DNA of 41,889 nt. It comes from Oscillospiraceae bacterium (GTDB lineage Bacteria; Bacillota; Clostridia; Oscillospirales; Oscillospiraceae). The stretch spans positions 1-41,889 of the forward strand of contig JAFRPC010000006.1 in assembly GCA_017429325.1 (NCBI GenBank), read 5' to 3'. Position numbers and translations under genes: made by a program. Positions 22,788 to 29,827 of this stretch are shown piece after piece. The notes under the pieces are model-generated. The model did no database searches and was not told the DNA's origin. It worked only from the letters and a program-made list of their open reading frames with translations. Within the stretch, counting starts at the first letter, position 1; each line of letters starts with the position of its first letter.

Positions 22788-24854
22788 TTAATCCAACTCG
22801 TTCTCCGGCGCAACGGTGTCGTTCTGGGCGACGGCGGCGAAATAGGTGTCGAAGATCGCCTTGGCAATAGTGCCCAGGCTGCCGCCCTGGGCGCCCTTCT
22901 CCACGTAGATCGCCACGGCCACCTGGGGGTCGTCGGCGGGGGCGTAGCAGACGAAGGAGGCGTGGTCGGAGCCCGCGGAGCCGTGCTGGGCCGTGCCGGT
23001 CTTGGCGCAGACGGGAATGGAATAGTCCCCGAAGACGCTGTTGGCCGTGCCGTTCAGCGCAGTGACAGCCTGCCGCATTCCCGTGGTATAGACCTCCATG
23101 GCCTCGTTGCTCATGTGGAGCCGGGAGACGATGTAGGGCTTGCTCTCATAGAGCAGGTCCTGGTAGTCCGCGGAGATGATGCGGTTCAAGAAGGTGGCCT
23201 TGTAGCGGATGCCTCGGTTCGCCAGGGCGGCGGTGTAGACGGCCATCTGCATGGGGGAGAAGCGGTTTTCGGACTGGCCGATGGCCATGGAGATGATGTC
23301 GCCGGCGGTGAAGACCTGATAGGCTGGGTCGGAGTAGAGGGCCTTCTTGCTGGTGGGGTTGGCCCGCCAGCCCTTGGTCTCGGAGAGCTCCACGCCGGTG
23401 GGTTCTCCCAGGCCCAGAGCCTTGGCGACGGCGTCCATCCGCTCCCAGCCCGTCAGGCGGCCCACCTCATAGAAGAAGTAGTTGCAGGAGACGGCCAGGG
23501 CTTGGACGCAGTTGATGACCCCGTGGGTCATGCCGGTGGCGGTAAAGAGATAACACTGGGGCTGATAGTCCTCGTAGTAGTCGTATTTGCCCTTGTCCTC
23601 CACAGTGGTGTACTGGGTGATGATGCCGTCGTTCAGGGCGGCGATGGCGGTCGCCATCTTATAGGTGGAGCCGGGGGGATAGGCCTGCATCAGGGCCCGG
23701 TTCAGCATGGGCGAGTACTTGTCCTTCACCAAGTCGTTGTAGTCCTTGGAGAAGGTGGCGAGATTGAAGGTCGGATAGGAGGCGCAGGCCAGCACGGCCC
23801 CGGTCTTCACGTCCAGGAAGACCACGGCGCCGCCCTCGGCGTCCTTGCCCTCGTGCTTGGCGCCCACGCCGTTCTCCCGCAGGTCCAGGATGTAGCTCTT
23901 CAGGGCTTCCTCGGCGATCATCTGGTAGTTGATGTCGATGGTGGTCTCCACGTTGGACCCGGCCTTGGGCTCCACGGCGTAGTACTGGGCGATCACGTTG
24001 CCCTCCCGGTCCACGGTAGTCCGCAGGATGCCGTCGGTGCCGTGGAGCTCCGCCTCGAAGGCCTTCTCCAGCCCCTCCTTGCCCACGTAGGCGTCCATAG
24101 CGTAGCCCTTTTCCTTGTAGATCTCCCACTCCTCCGGGCTCATCGCGGCAGTGCGGCCCAGGATGTGGGCGGCGTAGGAGGTGTTGTACTCCCGGACGGT
24201 GCTGGCCTGGACCTGCATTCCCGGGATATTCAGCTCCATGAGCTCCGCCAGCTGGGTGGCGTCCACGTCGGAGAGGAGGGTGTAGGTGGACAGGGAGGTG
24301 TAGTACCGCAGGTCCAGCTCGTAGCGCAGGCCCAGCACGCCCCGGACCTCCTCGTCGCTCCAGTCGTTGGGGATGCGAAAGCGGCTGCGCATGAGCTTGA
24401 TGAGCTGGGCGGCCGAAACGTCGGAATCCCAGTCGTTCTGCCGCAGGAAGCTGCGGAAGTAGTTGTTCCAGGTGTCGGAGTAGTTCCCCGTCTCATACTC
24501 ATAGGGCTTGACCTTGGTGACGGGAAGATGGTCCACAAAGCTGATGTCCAGCTCTCGGCAGAGCCGCACCAGCTGGCGCAGGCTCTCGTTGGGGCTCTCG
24601 GAGTTGAAGAGGGCGTAGTTGGAGATGATCAGATTGTAGCTGGCCCGGTTCGTCACCAGCACGTTGCCGTTCCGGTCCAGGATCTCGCCCCGGGCCGCGG
24701 TAACGCGGGTGTCGTAGGTGTAGGTGCCGGTGGCCCCGGTGTTCTTCCGGGGATTGACCACCTGGAGCTGAATGAGGCGGTAGGCGTAGGCCCCGATCAG
24801 CAGGCCGAACACCGTGAGGAACAGGCCCAGGCGAAGCTTGACGTTATAGCTCAT
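22788..24854 (-). CDS. mrdA: Penicillin-binding protein 2 (MrdA), elongation transpeptidase
   Basis: The 688-residue class B penicillin-binding protein has one N-terminal membrane helix (about 9-28), a dimerisation domain starting VTAARGEILDRNGNVL, and the transpeptidase domain with its three motifs: S396-TYK399 (PGSTYKMAT), SCN at 456-458 and KTG at 618-620 (KTGTAQ). It cross-links peptidoglycan during rod elongation. It follows mreC and mreD, its natural partners. A GTG one codon upstream could also serve, but the ATG overlaps the mreD end by 11 bases and is preferred. It is the last gene of the elongation cluster. Confidence 0.95.
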   Translation of the reverse strand: MSYNVKLRLGLFLTVFGLLIGAYAYRLIQLQVVNPRKNTGATGTYTYDTRVTAARGEILDRNGNVLVTNRASYNLIISNYALFNSESPNESLRQLVRLCRELDISFVDHLPVTKVKPYEYETGNYSDTWNNYFRSFLRQNDWDSDVSAAQLIKLMRSRFRIPNDWSDEEVRGVLGLRYELDLRYYTSLSTYTLLSDVDATQLAELMELNIPGMQVQASTVREYNTSYAAHILGRTAAMSPEEWEIYKEKGYAMDAYVGKEGLEKAFEAELHGTDGILRTTVDREGNVIAQYYAVEPKAGSNVETTIDINYQMIAEEALKSYILDLRENGVGAKHEGKDAEGGAVVFLDVKTGAVLACASYPTFNLATFSKDYNDLVKDKYSPMLNRALMQAYPPGSTYKMATAIAALNDGIITQYTTVEDKGKYDYYEDYQPQCYLFTATGMTHGVINCVQALAVSCNYFFYEVGRLTGWERMDAVAKALGLGEPTGVELSETKGWRANPTSKKALYSDPAYQVFTAGDIISMAIGQSENRFSPMQMAVYTAALANRGIRYKATFLNRIISADYQDLLYESKPYIVSRLHMSNEAMEVYTTGMRQAVTALNGTANSVFGDYSIPVCAKTGTAQHGSAGSDHASFVCYAPADDPQVAVAIYVEKGAQGGSLGTIAKAIFDTYFAAVAQNDTVAPENELD

Positions 24855-25386
24855 CACGCACCCCGATTCTGCTGATGCTCTTCACCAGCGGGTATTGCAG
24901 CGGGAAAAAGACCATGGACAGGGCCGCCGTCGGCAGGAGGATGCGCCAGTAGTTGGCCAGCTCCACAGTGGGGGGGAGGATCAGCTTGAAGATGAAGATC
25001 GCGGTGGCGTTCAGCAGGGTCACGGCAAAGGCGCAGAGGGCCGTGGGCAGGAAGCGCAGGGTCAGCACCGCCCGGCACAGCACCGCCGAGAGCATAGCCC
25101 CCACCGGGAGGACCGCCACGGAGAGGTTGCCGAAGTCCGCCCCGGAAAAGCACCAGAACAGGGCCGCCAGGATGGCATAGGCGCCGCCCTTCTCCGGCCC
25201 CTCCCGGACGCAGACGCAGACCACCAAAATGGGATAGGGCGTCAGCTTGATGCGCAGCCCCGTGGTCCGGGACAGCACCACCGTTTGCAGCAGCAGGGTC
25301 AGCAGGGTCAGCAGCCCGTAGAGGGACCACTTCAGAATACTCTGCCTCTGCATTTTGGTCAGATGAAAATACTTAAACATGAACAC
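24844..25386 (-). CDS. mreD: Rod-shape protein MreD
   Basis: The 180-residue protein is a small polytopic membrane protein, rich in L, A and F, with about five hydrophobic segments and ending PLVKSISRIGVRDEL. MreD is part of the elongasome with MreC and PBP2 that directs wall growth along the cell length. Sequence conservation in the family is weak, so position between mreC and mrdA is the main evidence. Start: GTG at 25386 lies six bases after GGAGG and is favoured; ATG at 25380 is 12 bases away and also possible. The 3' end overlaps mrdA by 11 bases, so translation is coupled. Confidence 0.88.
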   Translation of the reverse strand: MFMFKYFHLTKMQRQSILKWSLYGLLTLLTLLLQTVVLSRTTGLRIKLTPYPILVVCVCVREGPEKGGAYAILAALFWCFSGADFGNLSVAVLPVGAMLSAVLCRAVLTLRFLPTALCAFAVTLLNATAIFIFKLILPPTVELANYWRILLPTAALSMVFFPLQYPLVKSISRIGVRDEL

Positions 25387-25435
25387 GCAGCCCCTCCTTT
25401 CCTTTTTTTCGAGGCGCTCGGCCCCTGCGGGTTAT

Positions 25436-26266
25436 TTACTGATTCTCGTACTCCGTAATGATGAACACCTGTTCGAGATTGTCCAGGTCCGCGGCGGGGC
25501 GGAGCAGGGCGTATTTCGCCACGCCGGTCTGGTCGAAGTCCGCGTCGGTGATATAGCCGATGATGAGGCCCCGGGGATAGACCGTGGAGCCCGTGGTCAG
25601 CACCTGGTCATTGTTGCGCAACACGGAATCCGTGGGCAGGTAGTTCATCCGCAGCAGGCCCTGAGAGCCCGTGGCGAGGGCTCCCTCCACCACGCCGTTG
25701 TAACCCGTGGAGGCCACCGTGGCGGAGATGCCCAGGGCGGAGTCCAGCACCGTCGTCACCGTGGCCCAGTTGGGTCCGGCGGCGGTGACGAGGCCCACCA
25801 CCTGTCCGTATTCGGTAATGGCCACCAGCCCCTCATGGATGCCGGAGTTGGTGCCCTTGGCGATGGTAAAGGCGCTCTTCCAGCTGCTGTCCACCCAGGA
25901 GATGATGTAGGCCGAGGCCAGCTTGTAGTCCTCGTGCTCCTCGGTGAGCCCCAAAAGCTGATGCAGGCGCTCGTTCTCCCGCTGGAGGGAGTCCGCGCTG
26001 CGCACGTCCTCCTCCATAGCGATGATCCTGGCCTTCAGGGCCTCGTTCTCCGCCTGTAGGGATTCAAATTTGAACACATAGTCGTAGTAGCGCTCCGTCT
26101 GGCGCACCAGGGCGCTGGAGGCGGAGCGGAAGGGCGTCAGCACCGTCTGGACGAGGTTCTCCCCCGGATGGGCGGCGTTCACCGCGGCCACGATGGTGAC
26201 AAGGCCCGCCAGCAGCACCGCTATGACGATGAGCCACTTGGTTTTCGCGGACAGATGCTTTTTCAT
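25436..26266 (-). CDS. mreC: Rod-shape protein MreC
   Basis: The 276-residue protein has a membrane helix at about 10-30, a coiled coil at about 65-105 (SLQAENEALKARIIAMEE) and two small beta domains, the fold of MreC. It sits outside the membrane, binds PBP2 and forms a scaffold for cell-wall elongation. The pattern ITEYGQVVGLV, TVLDSALGISA and LPTDSVLRNNDQVLT matches the family. A GGAGAAGGA site precedes the ATG. It follows maf, the usual order in Firmicutes. mreB itself is not in this window. Confidence 0.95.
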   Translation of the reverse strand: MKKHLSAKTKWLIVIAVLLAGLVTIVAAVNAAHPGENLVQTVLTPFRSASSALVRQTERYYDYVFKFESLQAENEALKARIIAMEEDVRSADSLQRENERLHQLLGLTEEHEDYKLASAYIISWVDSSWKSAFTIAKGTNSGIHEGLVAITEYGQVVGLVTAAGPNWATVTTVLDSALGISATVASTGYNGVVEGALATGSQGLLRMNYLPTDSVLRNNDQVLTTGSTVYPRGLIIGYITDADFDQTGVAKYALLRPAADLDNLEQVFIITEYENQ

Positions 26267-26312
26267 AGTCCTTCTCCTGTGCCTTGTTTTCGTTGGATGG
26301 GCGAAAACGCCC

Positions 26313-27038
26313 TCAGGCCTCCCGCATGACCAGGGGGTCGATGCCGTATTGCTTCAGCGCCTGGGCCAGACGGCAGACGGGCAGGCCCATCACCGTGAAA
26401 TAGTCGCCGTGGATGGACTCCACCAGCATAGCGCCCAGGCCCTGGATGCCGTAGGCTCCGGCCTTGTCCATGGGCTCTCCGGTGGCGACGTAGGCGGCGA
26501 TCTCCGCCTCGGTCAGCTCCCGGAATCTCACGATCGTTTTTTCACAGTGCGTAAACGCCCCGATCCTGTCGTCCTGAGCGGAGCGCAGCGGCGTCGAAGG
26601 ACCCGTTCCCCCGTCCCCTGTTGCCTGTTGCCTGTTCCCTGTTGCCTCGACGGGCAGCAGCGTGAAGGCTGTGTACACCTCGTGCTCCCGGCCGGAGAGG
26701 GTGCGCAGCATAGCCCGGGCCTCGTTCTCGTCATGAGGCTTGCCCAGGATCCGCCCGTCCAGCACCACGATGGTGTCGGCTGTGAGGATCAGAGCTGCGT
26801 TCTCGTCGAAGGCCCCCTCATCCGCCCCAGTGTGCGCACTGGGACACCTTCCCCCCAGGGGGAAGGCTTTTGCCACGGCAAACGCCTTTTCCCGGCAGAT
26901 GCGGCGGACGGAGGCCTCGGGGTCCTCGGTCTCAAATTTCGTTTCGTCGATGTCGGCGGTCAGGACCCGGAAACGCAGGCCCATCCGCTCCAGCAGCTCC
27001 CGCCGCCGCGGCGACTGAGATCCTAAAATCAATTCCAT
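26313..27038 (-). CDS. maf: Maf-family nucleotide pyrophosphatase with two repeat insertions
   Basis: The core is Maf, which hydrolyses non-canonical NTPs (dTTP/UTP and modified forms) and may slow septation. Conserved blocks are present: LILGSQSPRRRELLERMG, TADTIVVLDGRILGKP, MLRTLSGREHEVYTAF, FRELTEAEIAAYV, DKAGAYGIQG and SIHGDYFTVMGLP. At 241 residues it is about 40-50 longer than the family norm. The excess is in two places. One, about 26815-26868, between the KAFAVAKAF and LTADT blocks, is a copy of the CCCAGTGCGCACACTGGG element. The other, about 26556-26650, between the AFTLLPVEA and VRFREL blocks, carries a TTGCCTG heptamer array and a CGTCCTGAGCGGAGCG-type element. Both keep the frame. 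No ribosome binding site is clear before the ATG, which lies next to a TACTTCT array. Confidence 0.88.
   Translation of the reverse strand: MELILGSQSPRRRELLERMGLRFRVLTADIDETKFETEDPEASVRRICREKAFAVAKAFPLGGRCPSAHTGADEGAFDENAALILTADTIVVLDGRILGKPHDENEARAMLRTLSGREHEVYTAFTLLPVEATGNRQQATGDGGTGPSTPLRSAQDDRIGAFTHCEKTIVRFRELTEAEIAAYVATGEPMDKAGAYGIQGLGAMLVESIHGDYFTVMGLPVCRLAQALKQYGIDPLVMREA
26556..26650. repeat. Repeat insertion 2 within maf (heptamer array plus dispersed element)
   Basis: Four to five TTGCCTG units (26616-26647, one variant unit) next to a sequence of the type TCGTCCTGAGCGGAGCGCAG at 26569-26588. In the maf frame it encodes ATGNRQQATGD followed by STPLRSAQDDR, neither of which belongs to Maf. 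Confidence 0.8.
26815..26868. repeat. Repeat insertion 1 within maf (CCAGTGTGCGCACTGG element)
   Basis: The core CCCCAGTGTGCGCACTGGGA followed by CACCTTCCCCCCAGGGGGAAGG is the same style of element as at 35346-35547, where it is not coding. Here it adds about ten to fifteen residues to Maf. Confidence 0.75.
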
Positions 27039-27070
27039 ACTTTTTACTTCTTGCTTTTATTTCTTACTTC
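27039..27070. repeat. TACTTCT-type heptamer array
   Basis: Degenerate 7-bp units of TACTTCT/TGCTTTT between maf and the 46-bp tandem repeat. A second array of the same sequence is at 29680-29707. Confidence 0.65.
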
Positions 27071-27162
27071 TGACTGATCCCGTCAGGCGGGCCGTCCAGG
27101 GGCCGGCCCCTACAGCTGACTGATCCCGTCAGGCGGGCCGTCCAGGGGCCGGCCCCTACGGC
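27071..27162. repeat. 46-bp tandem duplication with a GTAGGGG palindrome
   Basis: Two 46-bp copies (27071-27116 and 27117-27162) differ at one or two bases. Each contains the palindrome CAGGGGCCGGCCCCTAC, whose complement GTAGGGGCCGGCCCCTG reappears at 37625-37641 between hrcA and grpE. It fills the space between the U32 and maf genes. Confidence 0.9.
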
Positions 27163-27166
27163 TCTC

Positions 27167-29251
27167 TTACTCAACGCCTCTGTAGTACAGCCCCCGGGTG
27201 CAGGCGCCCGGGTCGAAGACCGCGCCGCCCCGGAGGGCGTTCACCACAGCGTCCACCTCCATGGGGTTCTCAGTGGTGAACTGGACCCGCAGGGCCCAGA
27301 GGCCCAGGTTCCGCAGGTCGGGCTGCTTGTCCAGCAGATAGAGCTTTTTGCCGTTGTAGATCACGCTGCGGCAGCTGTCCTGCTCCCGCAGAACCCGGAA
27401 CTCCTCGCCCTTCCGGTCCACCAGCTTGGCGGGGCCGGAGCGGCAGGCGCAGCGGCCCGTGCGGTTCTTGATGACGCAGTTCTCCGTCAGCATCAGGGGC
27501 AGGCGGCCATAGGCCAGCAGCTCCGTGGGCAGGGGCTTGGACAGGTCCCGGATCCGGGGCAGGGTCAGCTCAAAGCTCACCGTGGCGCTCTCCAGGCCCA
27601 GGCCTCTGGCAACGCTCATCGCTCTGGAGTTGAAGAGGTTCAGCCCAAAGTCTCCGCAGACGGCGAAGCCCCGGGAGCGGGCCAGGGAGATGTGGCCCAG
27701 GTTGCCGCAGAGGGCCAGCCGAATGCCCAGGCCCCGGGCCAGGTCCAGGGTTTGCAGCACCCGCTCCGATTCGGCGTCGAAAATGACGCGGGGCAGGACC
27801 ACCGCCAGCTCCGTCTGCTCCGGGACCCGGCGGATCCAGTCGGTCTCCTGCCGGAGCATGGACAGGGGCACGTAGAGGCGGGCGGGCTTCATCGCCAGGA
27901 GCTTGGGCGTGAGCTGCTCCCGGCTCAGGATGCCCACGGTCCAGCGGGGCGGCTTGAGCGGCCCCGGATAGAGCTTGACGGCGGAGAAGGAGTTCAGCTC
28001 CCGCTCCGGCTGGCGGCCCCGGAGGGCCGTCAGATGGGCCAGCACCTCCCGGCGCATCGCGTTGATCGCTGCGGCGGAGAGGGTCAGGCCCGGCTCCACC
28101 GCGCTCTTGGTCTCCACGCAGCGATAGGGGGTGCCGCCGGTCTTGGACAGGCGCTCGGCCAGAGCCTCCTGGGTCAGGGCCCGGGCGCGGGCCTCCTGGG
28201 GCTGAGGCCCCTCGGTCTTGCAGAGGTTGCCCAGTTCGTCCTCCACCGCCAGCAGGGCGTTCTGCCGCCGGTTCAGGATCGCGTAAAAGCGCACAGGCAC
28301 CAGGGGGGCCTCGGCGTTCTCGTAGCCCGCCCGGGCTCTCGCCATCAGCTCCCGGTTCTCCCGCTCCTTCTGGCGGGTGCCGAACATCTCCGGGCCGATG
28401 CGGCCCGCGTAGTAGCCCTCGGTGAAGCCCTGCCGGGAGAAGACCTCCCGCAGGTCCCGCATATCCTCGGCGGAGACGGGGGCGCCGTCGATAGCGGCGC
28501 GGTAGAGCCGGGTCGCCACGGCCACGTACTCAGGCCGCTTCATCCGGCCCTCGATCTTCACGGAGGCCACGCCCAGGCGGCGCAGCTCCTCCATGTGGGA
28601 GATCAGGCAGTTATCCTTGAGGCTCAGGGGGTACTTGTCCTCATAGTGGCCGTAGCCGTAGGCCAGACGGCAAGGCTGGGCGCACTGGCCCCGGTTGCCG
28701 GAGCGGGTCCCCACCACGGCGGAGAACCAGCACTGGCCGGAATAGCACATGCAGAGGGCTCCGTGGACGAAGACCTCGATCTCAATGGGACTGTTGCGGC
28801 AGATATAGGCGATGTCGTCCCGGCTCAGCTCCCGGGCCAGCACCACCCGGCTCATGCCCATAGCGGCGGCCCGCAGCACCCCGTCCAGGGAGTGGATGGA
28901 CATCTGGGTGGAGGCGTGGATGGGGACCTCCGGAGCCATCTGCCGCAGCAGCGACACCAGGCCCAGGTCCTGGACGATAAAGGCGTCCACCCCGGCCCGC
29001 GCGGCGGCGGTGATGGTCTGGGCTGCCTGCTCCAGCTCCCGGTCCGTCACCAGGGTATTCAGGGTCAGGTGCACCTGGACGCCCCGGACGTGGCAGTAAC
29101 GCACGGCCTCCGGCAGCTCGTCCAAGGAGAAGTTCTTGGCGTTCTGTCGGGCGTTGAAGGGACCGGAACCTAAATATACGGCGTTGGCGCCGCTTTGGAC
29201 CGCCGCACGAAGGGCGTCCATGGAGCCGGCGGGGGCGAGCAATTCCAGCAT
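27167..29251 (-). CDS. U32-family peptidase / RNA hydroxylation-type protein with C-terminal extension
   Basis: The 694-residue protein starts MLELLAPAGSMDALRAAV, the U32 N-terminus, and contains the U32 signature EVFVHGALCMCYSGQC at 159-174 with C167, C169, C174, C190 and C194. Some U32 members (RlhA, TrhP) are now known to be needed for RNA hydroxylation and appear to use an iron-sulfur cluster on such cysteines; others were named collagenase-like peptidases. The two later blocks (about 380-500 and 570-680) fit the long clostridial forms with a DUF3656-type region. The function here is not certain; RNA modification is at least as likely as peptidase. A TGAGGTC site precedes the ATG. A TATAAT on the minus strand at 29293-29298 lacks a good -35. 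It heads the run to maf and mreCD. Confidence 0.9.
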   Translation of the reverse strand: MLELLAPAGSMDALRAAVQSGANAVYLGSGPFNARQNAKNFSLDELPEAVRYCHVRGVQVHLTLNTLVTDRELEQAAQTITAAARAGVDAFIVQDLGLVSLLRQMAPEVPIHASTQMSIHSLDGVLRAAAMGMSRVVLARELSRDDIAYICRNSPIEIEVFVHGALCMCYSGQCWFSAVVGTRSGNRGQCAQPCRLAYGYGHYEDKYPLSLKDNCLISHMEELRRLGVASVKIEGRMKRPEYVAVATRLYRAAIDGAPVSAEDMRDLREVFSRQGFTEGYYAGRIGPEMFGTRQKERENRELMARARAGYENAEAPLVPVRFYAILNRRQNALLAVEDELGNLCKTEGPQPQEARARALTQEALAERLSKTGGTPYRCVETKSAVEPGLTLSAAAINAMRREVLAHLTALRGRQPERELNSFSAVKLYPGPLKPPRWTVGILSREQLTPKLLAMKPARLYVPLSMLRQETDWIRRVPEQTELAVVLPRVIFDAESERVLQTLDLARGLGIRLALCGNLGHISLARSRGFAVCGDFGLNLFNSRAMSVARGLGLESATVSFELTLPRIRDLSKPLPTELLAYGRLPLMLTENCVIKNRTGRCACRSGPAKLVDRKGEEFRVLREQDSCRSVIYNGKKLYLLDKQPDLRNLGLWALRVQFTTENPMEVDAVVNALRGGAVFDPGACTRGLYYRGVE

Positions 29252-29479
29252 GACGGGACCTCACAGGAGCGAAATTCGCAGATAGGGATATTATTATAAC
29301 AGACAAGGCCGGAAATTTCCATAGCAAACCTGCATTTCCAGCCGGAAAAATTTTCCGCCCTTCGGCATTTTTACGGAGAAGTTACAGTTCGACACTCTTT
29401 TCCCGGGACCACAACGGATAGATTCAGGGTAACATAATTCCCCAAAATAACCGCGGCCCCTCGCTTGGCTCCGGGGGAG

Positions 29480-29583
29480 TTGTCCACAATTTCCACCGGG
29501 TTTTCCACCGTTCGATTTCCTTTCCCACCGGAAAACCCGTCGAAAAATCGGGGATCTGCGAAAAAATTTGTAGGTTTTCCACA
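29480..29583 (+). other. Cluster of DnaA-box-like 9-mers
   Basis: TTGTCCACA (29480-29488), ATTTCCACC (29489-29497), TTTTCCACC (29501-29509), TTTCCCACC (29521-29529) and TTTTCCACA (29575-29583) share the TTnTCCACA core. TTGTCCACA and TTTTCCACA are one mismatch from the consensus TTATCCACA; the others have two or three. Confidence 0.45.
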
Positions 29584-29589
29584 GACAGG

Positions 29590-29619
29590 GAAAACCCCGT
29601 CGGTTTCGCCCGACGGGGT
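29590..29619 (-). terminator. Rho-independent terminator downstream of cca
   Basis: On the minus strand a 10-bp perfect stem, ACCCCGTCGG with CCGACGGGGT (29594-29603 and 29610-29619), is followed by TTTT. It lies about 200 bp after the cca stop and before the U32 promoter. Confidence 0.85.
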
Positions 29620-29679
29620 CTCGCGCCAGTTGCGCAGAAGTTACCATAATCCGCTGCGCTCCTGCGCCAGTTTTTCTTT

Positions 29680-29707
29680 CTTCTTACTTTTTACTTCTTA
29701 CTTCTTC
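29680..29707. repeat. TACTTCT heptamer array
   Basis: Three to four 7-bp units of TACTTCT/TACTTTT. The same array type is found before maf at 27039-27070. Confidence 0.7.
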
Positions 29708-29713
29708 CGTAAT

Positions 29714-29827
29714 TGTTCAGTCGCCCGTAGGGGCCGATGCCTACATCGGCCCTACCTACCGATTTTTGCCTGCAAGCGAGGGCGGATGTGGGCATCCGCC
29801 CCTACGACGAAGGGGGCTACTGAATAG
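29714..29827. mobile_element. MITE-like palindromic element, copy 1
   Basis: A 114-bp element with imperfect ends TGTTCAGTCG and CTACTGAATA (inverted), containing GTAGGGGCCGATGCCTACAT and GGATGTGGGCATCCGCCCCT palindromic halves. It is about 90% the same as 41645-41757. It holds no gene and supplies the cca stop codon. Confidence 0.85.

Larger units (their letters stand above)
29252..29816. other. 565-bp intergenic region: DnaA-box-like cluster, terminator, heptamer array and MITE-like end
   Basis: No gene is seen. 29252-29460 holds only the likely promoter region of the U32 gene. 29480-29583 holds five 9-mers like the DnaA box, all in one orientation. 29594-29619 is a hairpin. 29680-29707 is a TACTTCT array. 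29714 onward is the MITE-like element, which runs into the cca stop. There is no tRNA or small ORF I would support. Confidence 0.75.

Noticed and set aside
22770-24875. 701-codon plus-strand ORF opposite mrdA
   Set aside because: A shadow of the PBP2 gene; begins inside the terminator region.
29252-29816. Chromosome origin
   Set aside because: DnaA-box-like motifs occur but dnaA, dnaN or a clear AT-rich unwinding region are absent.
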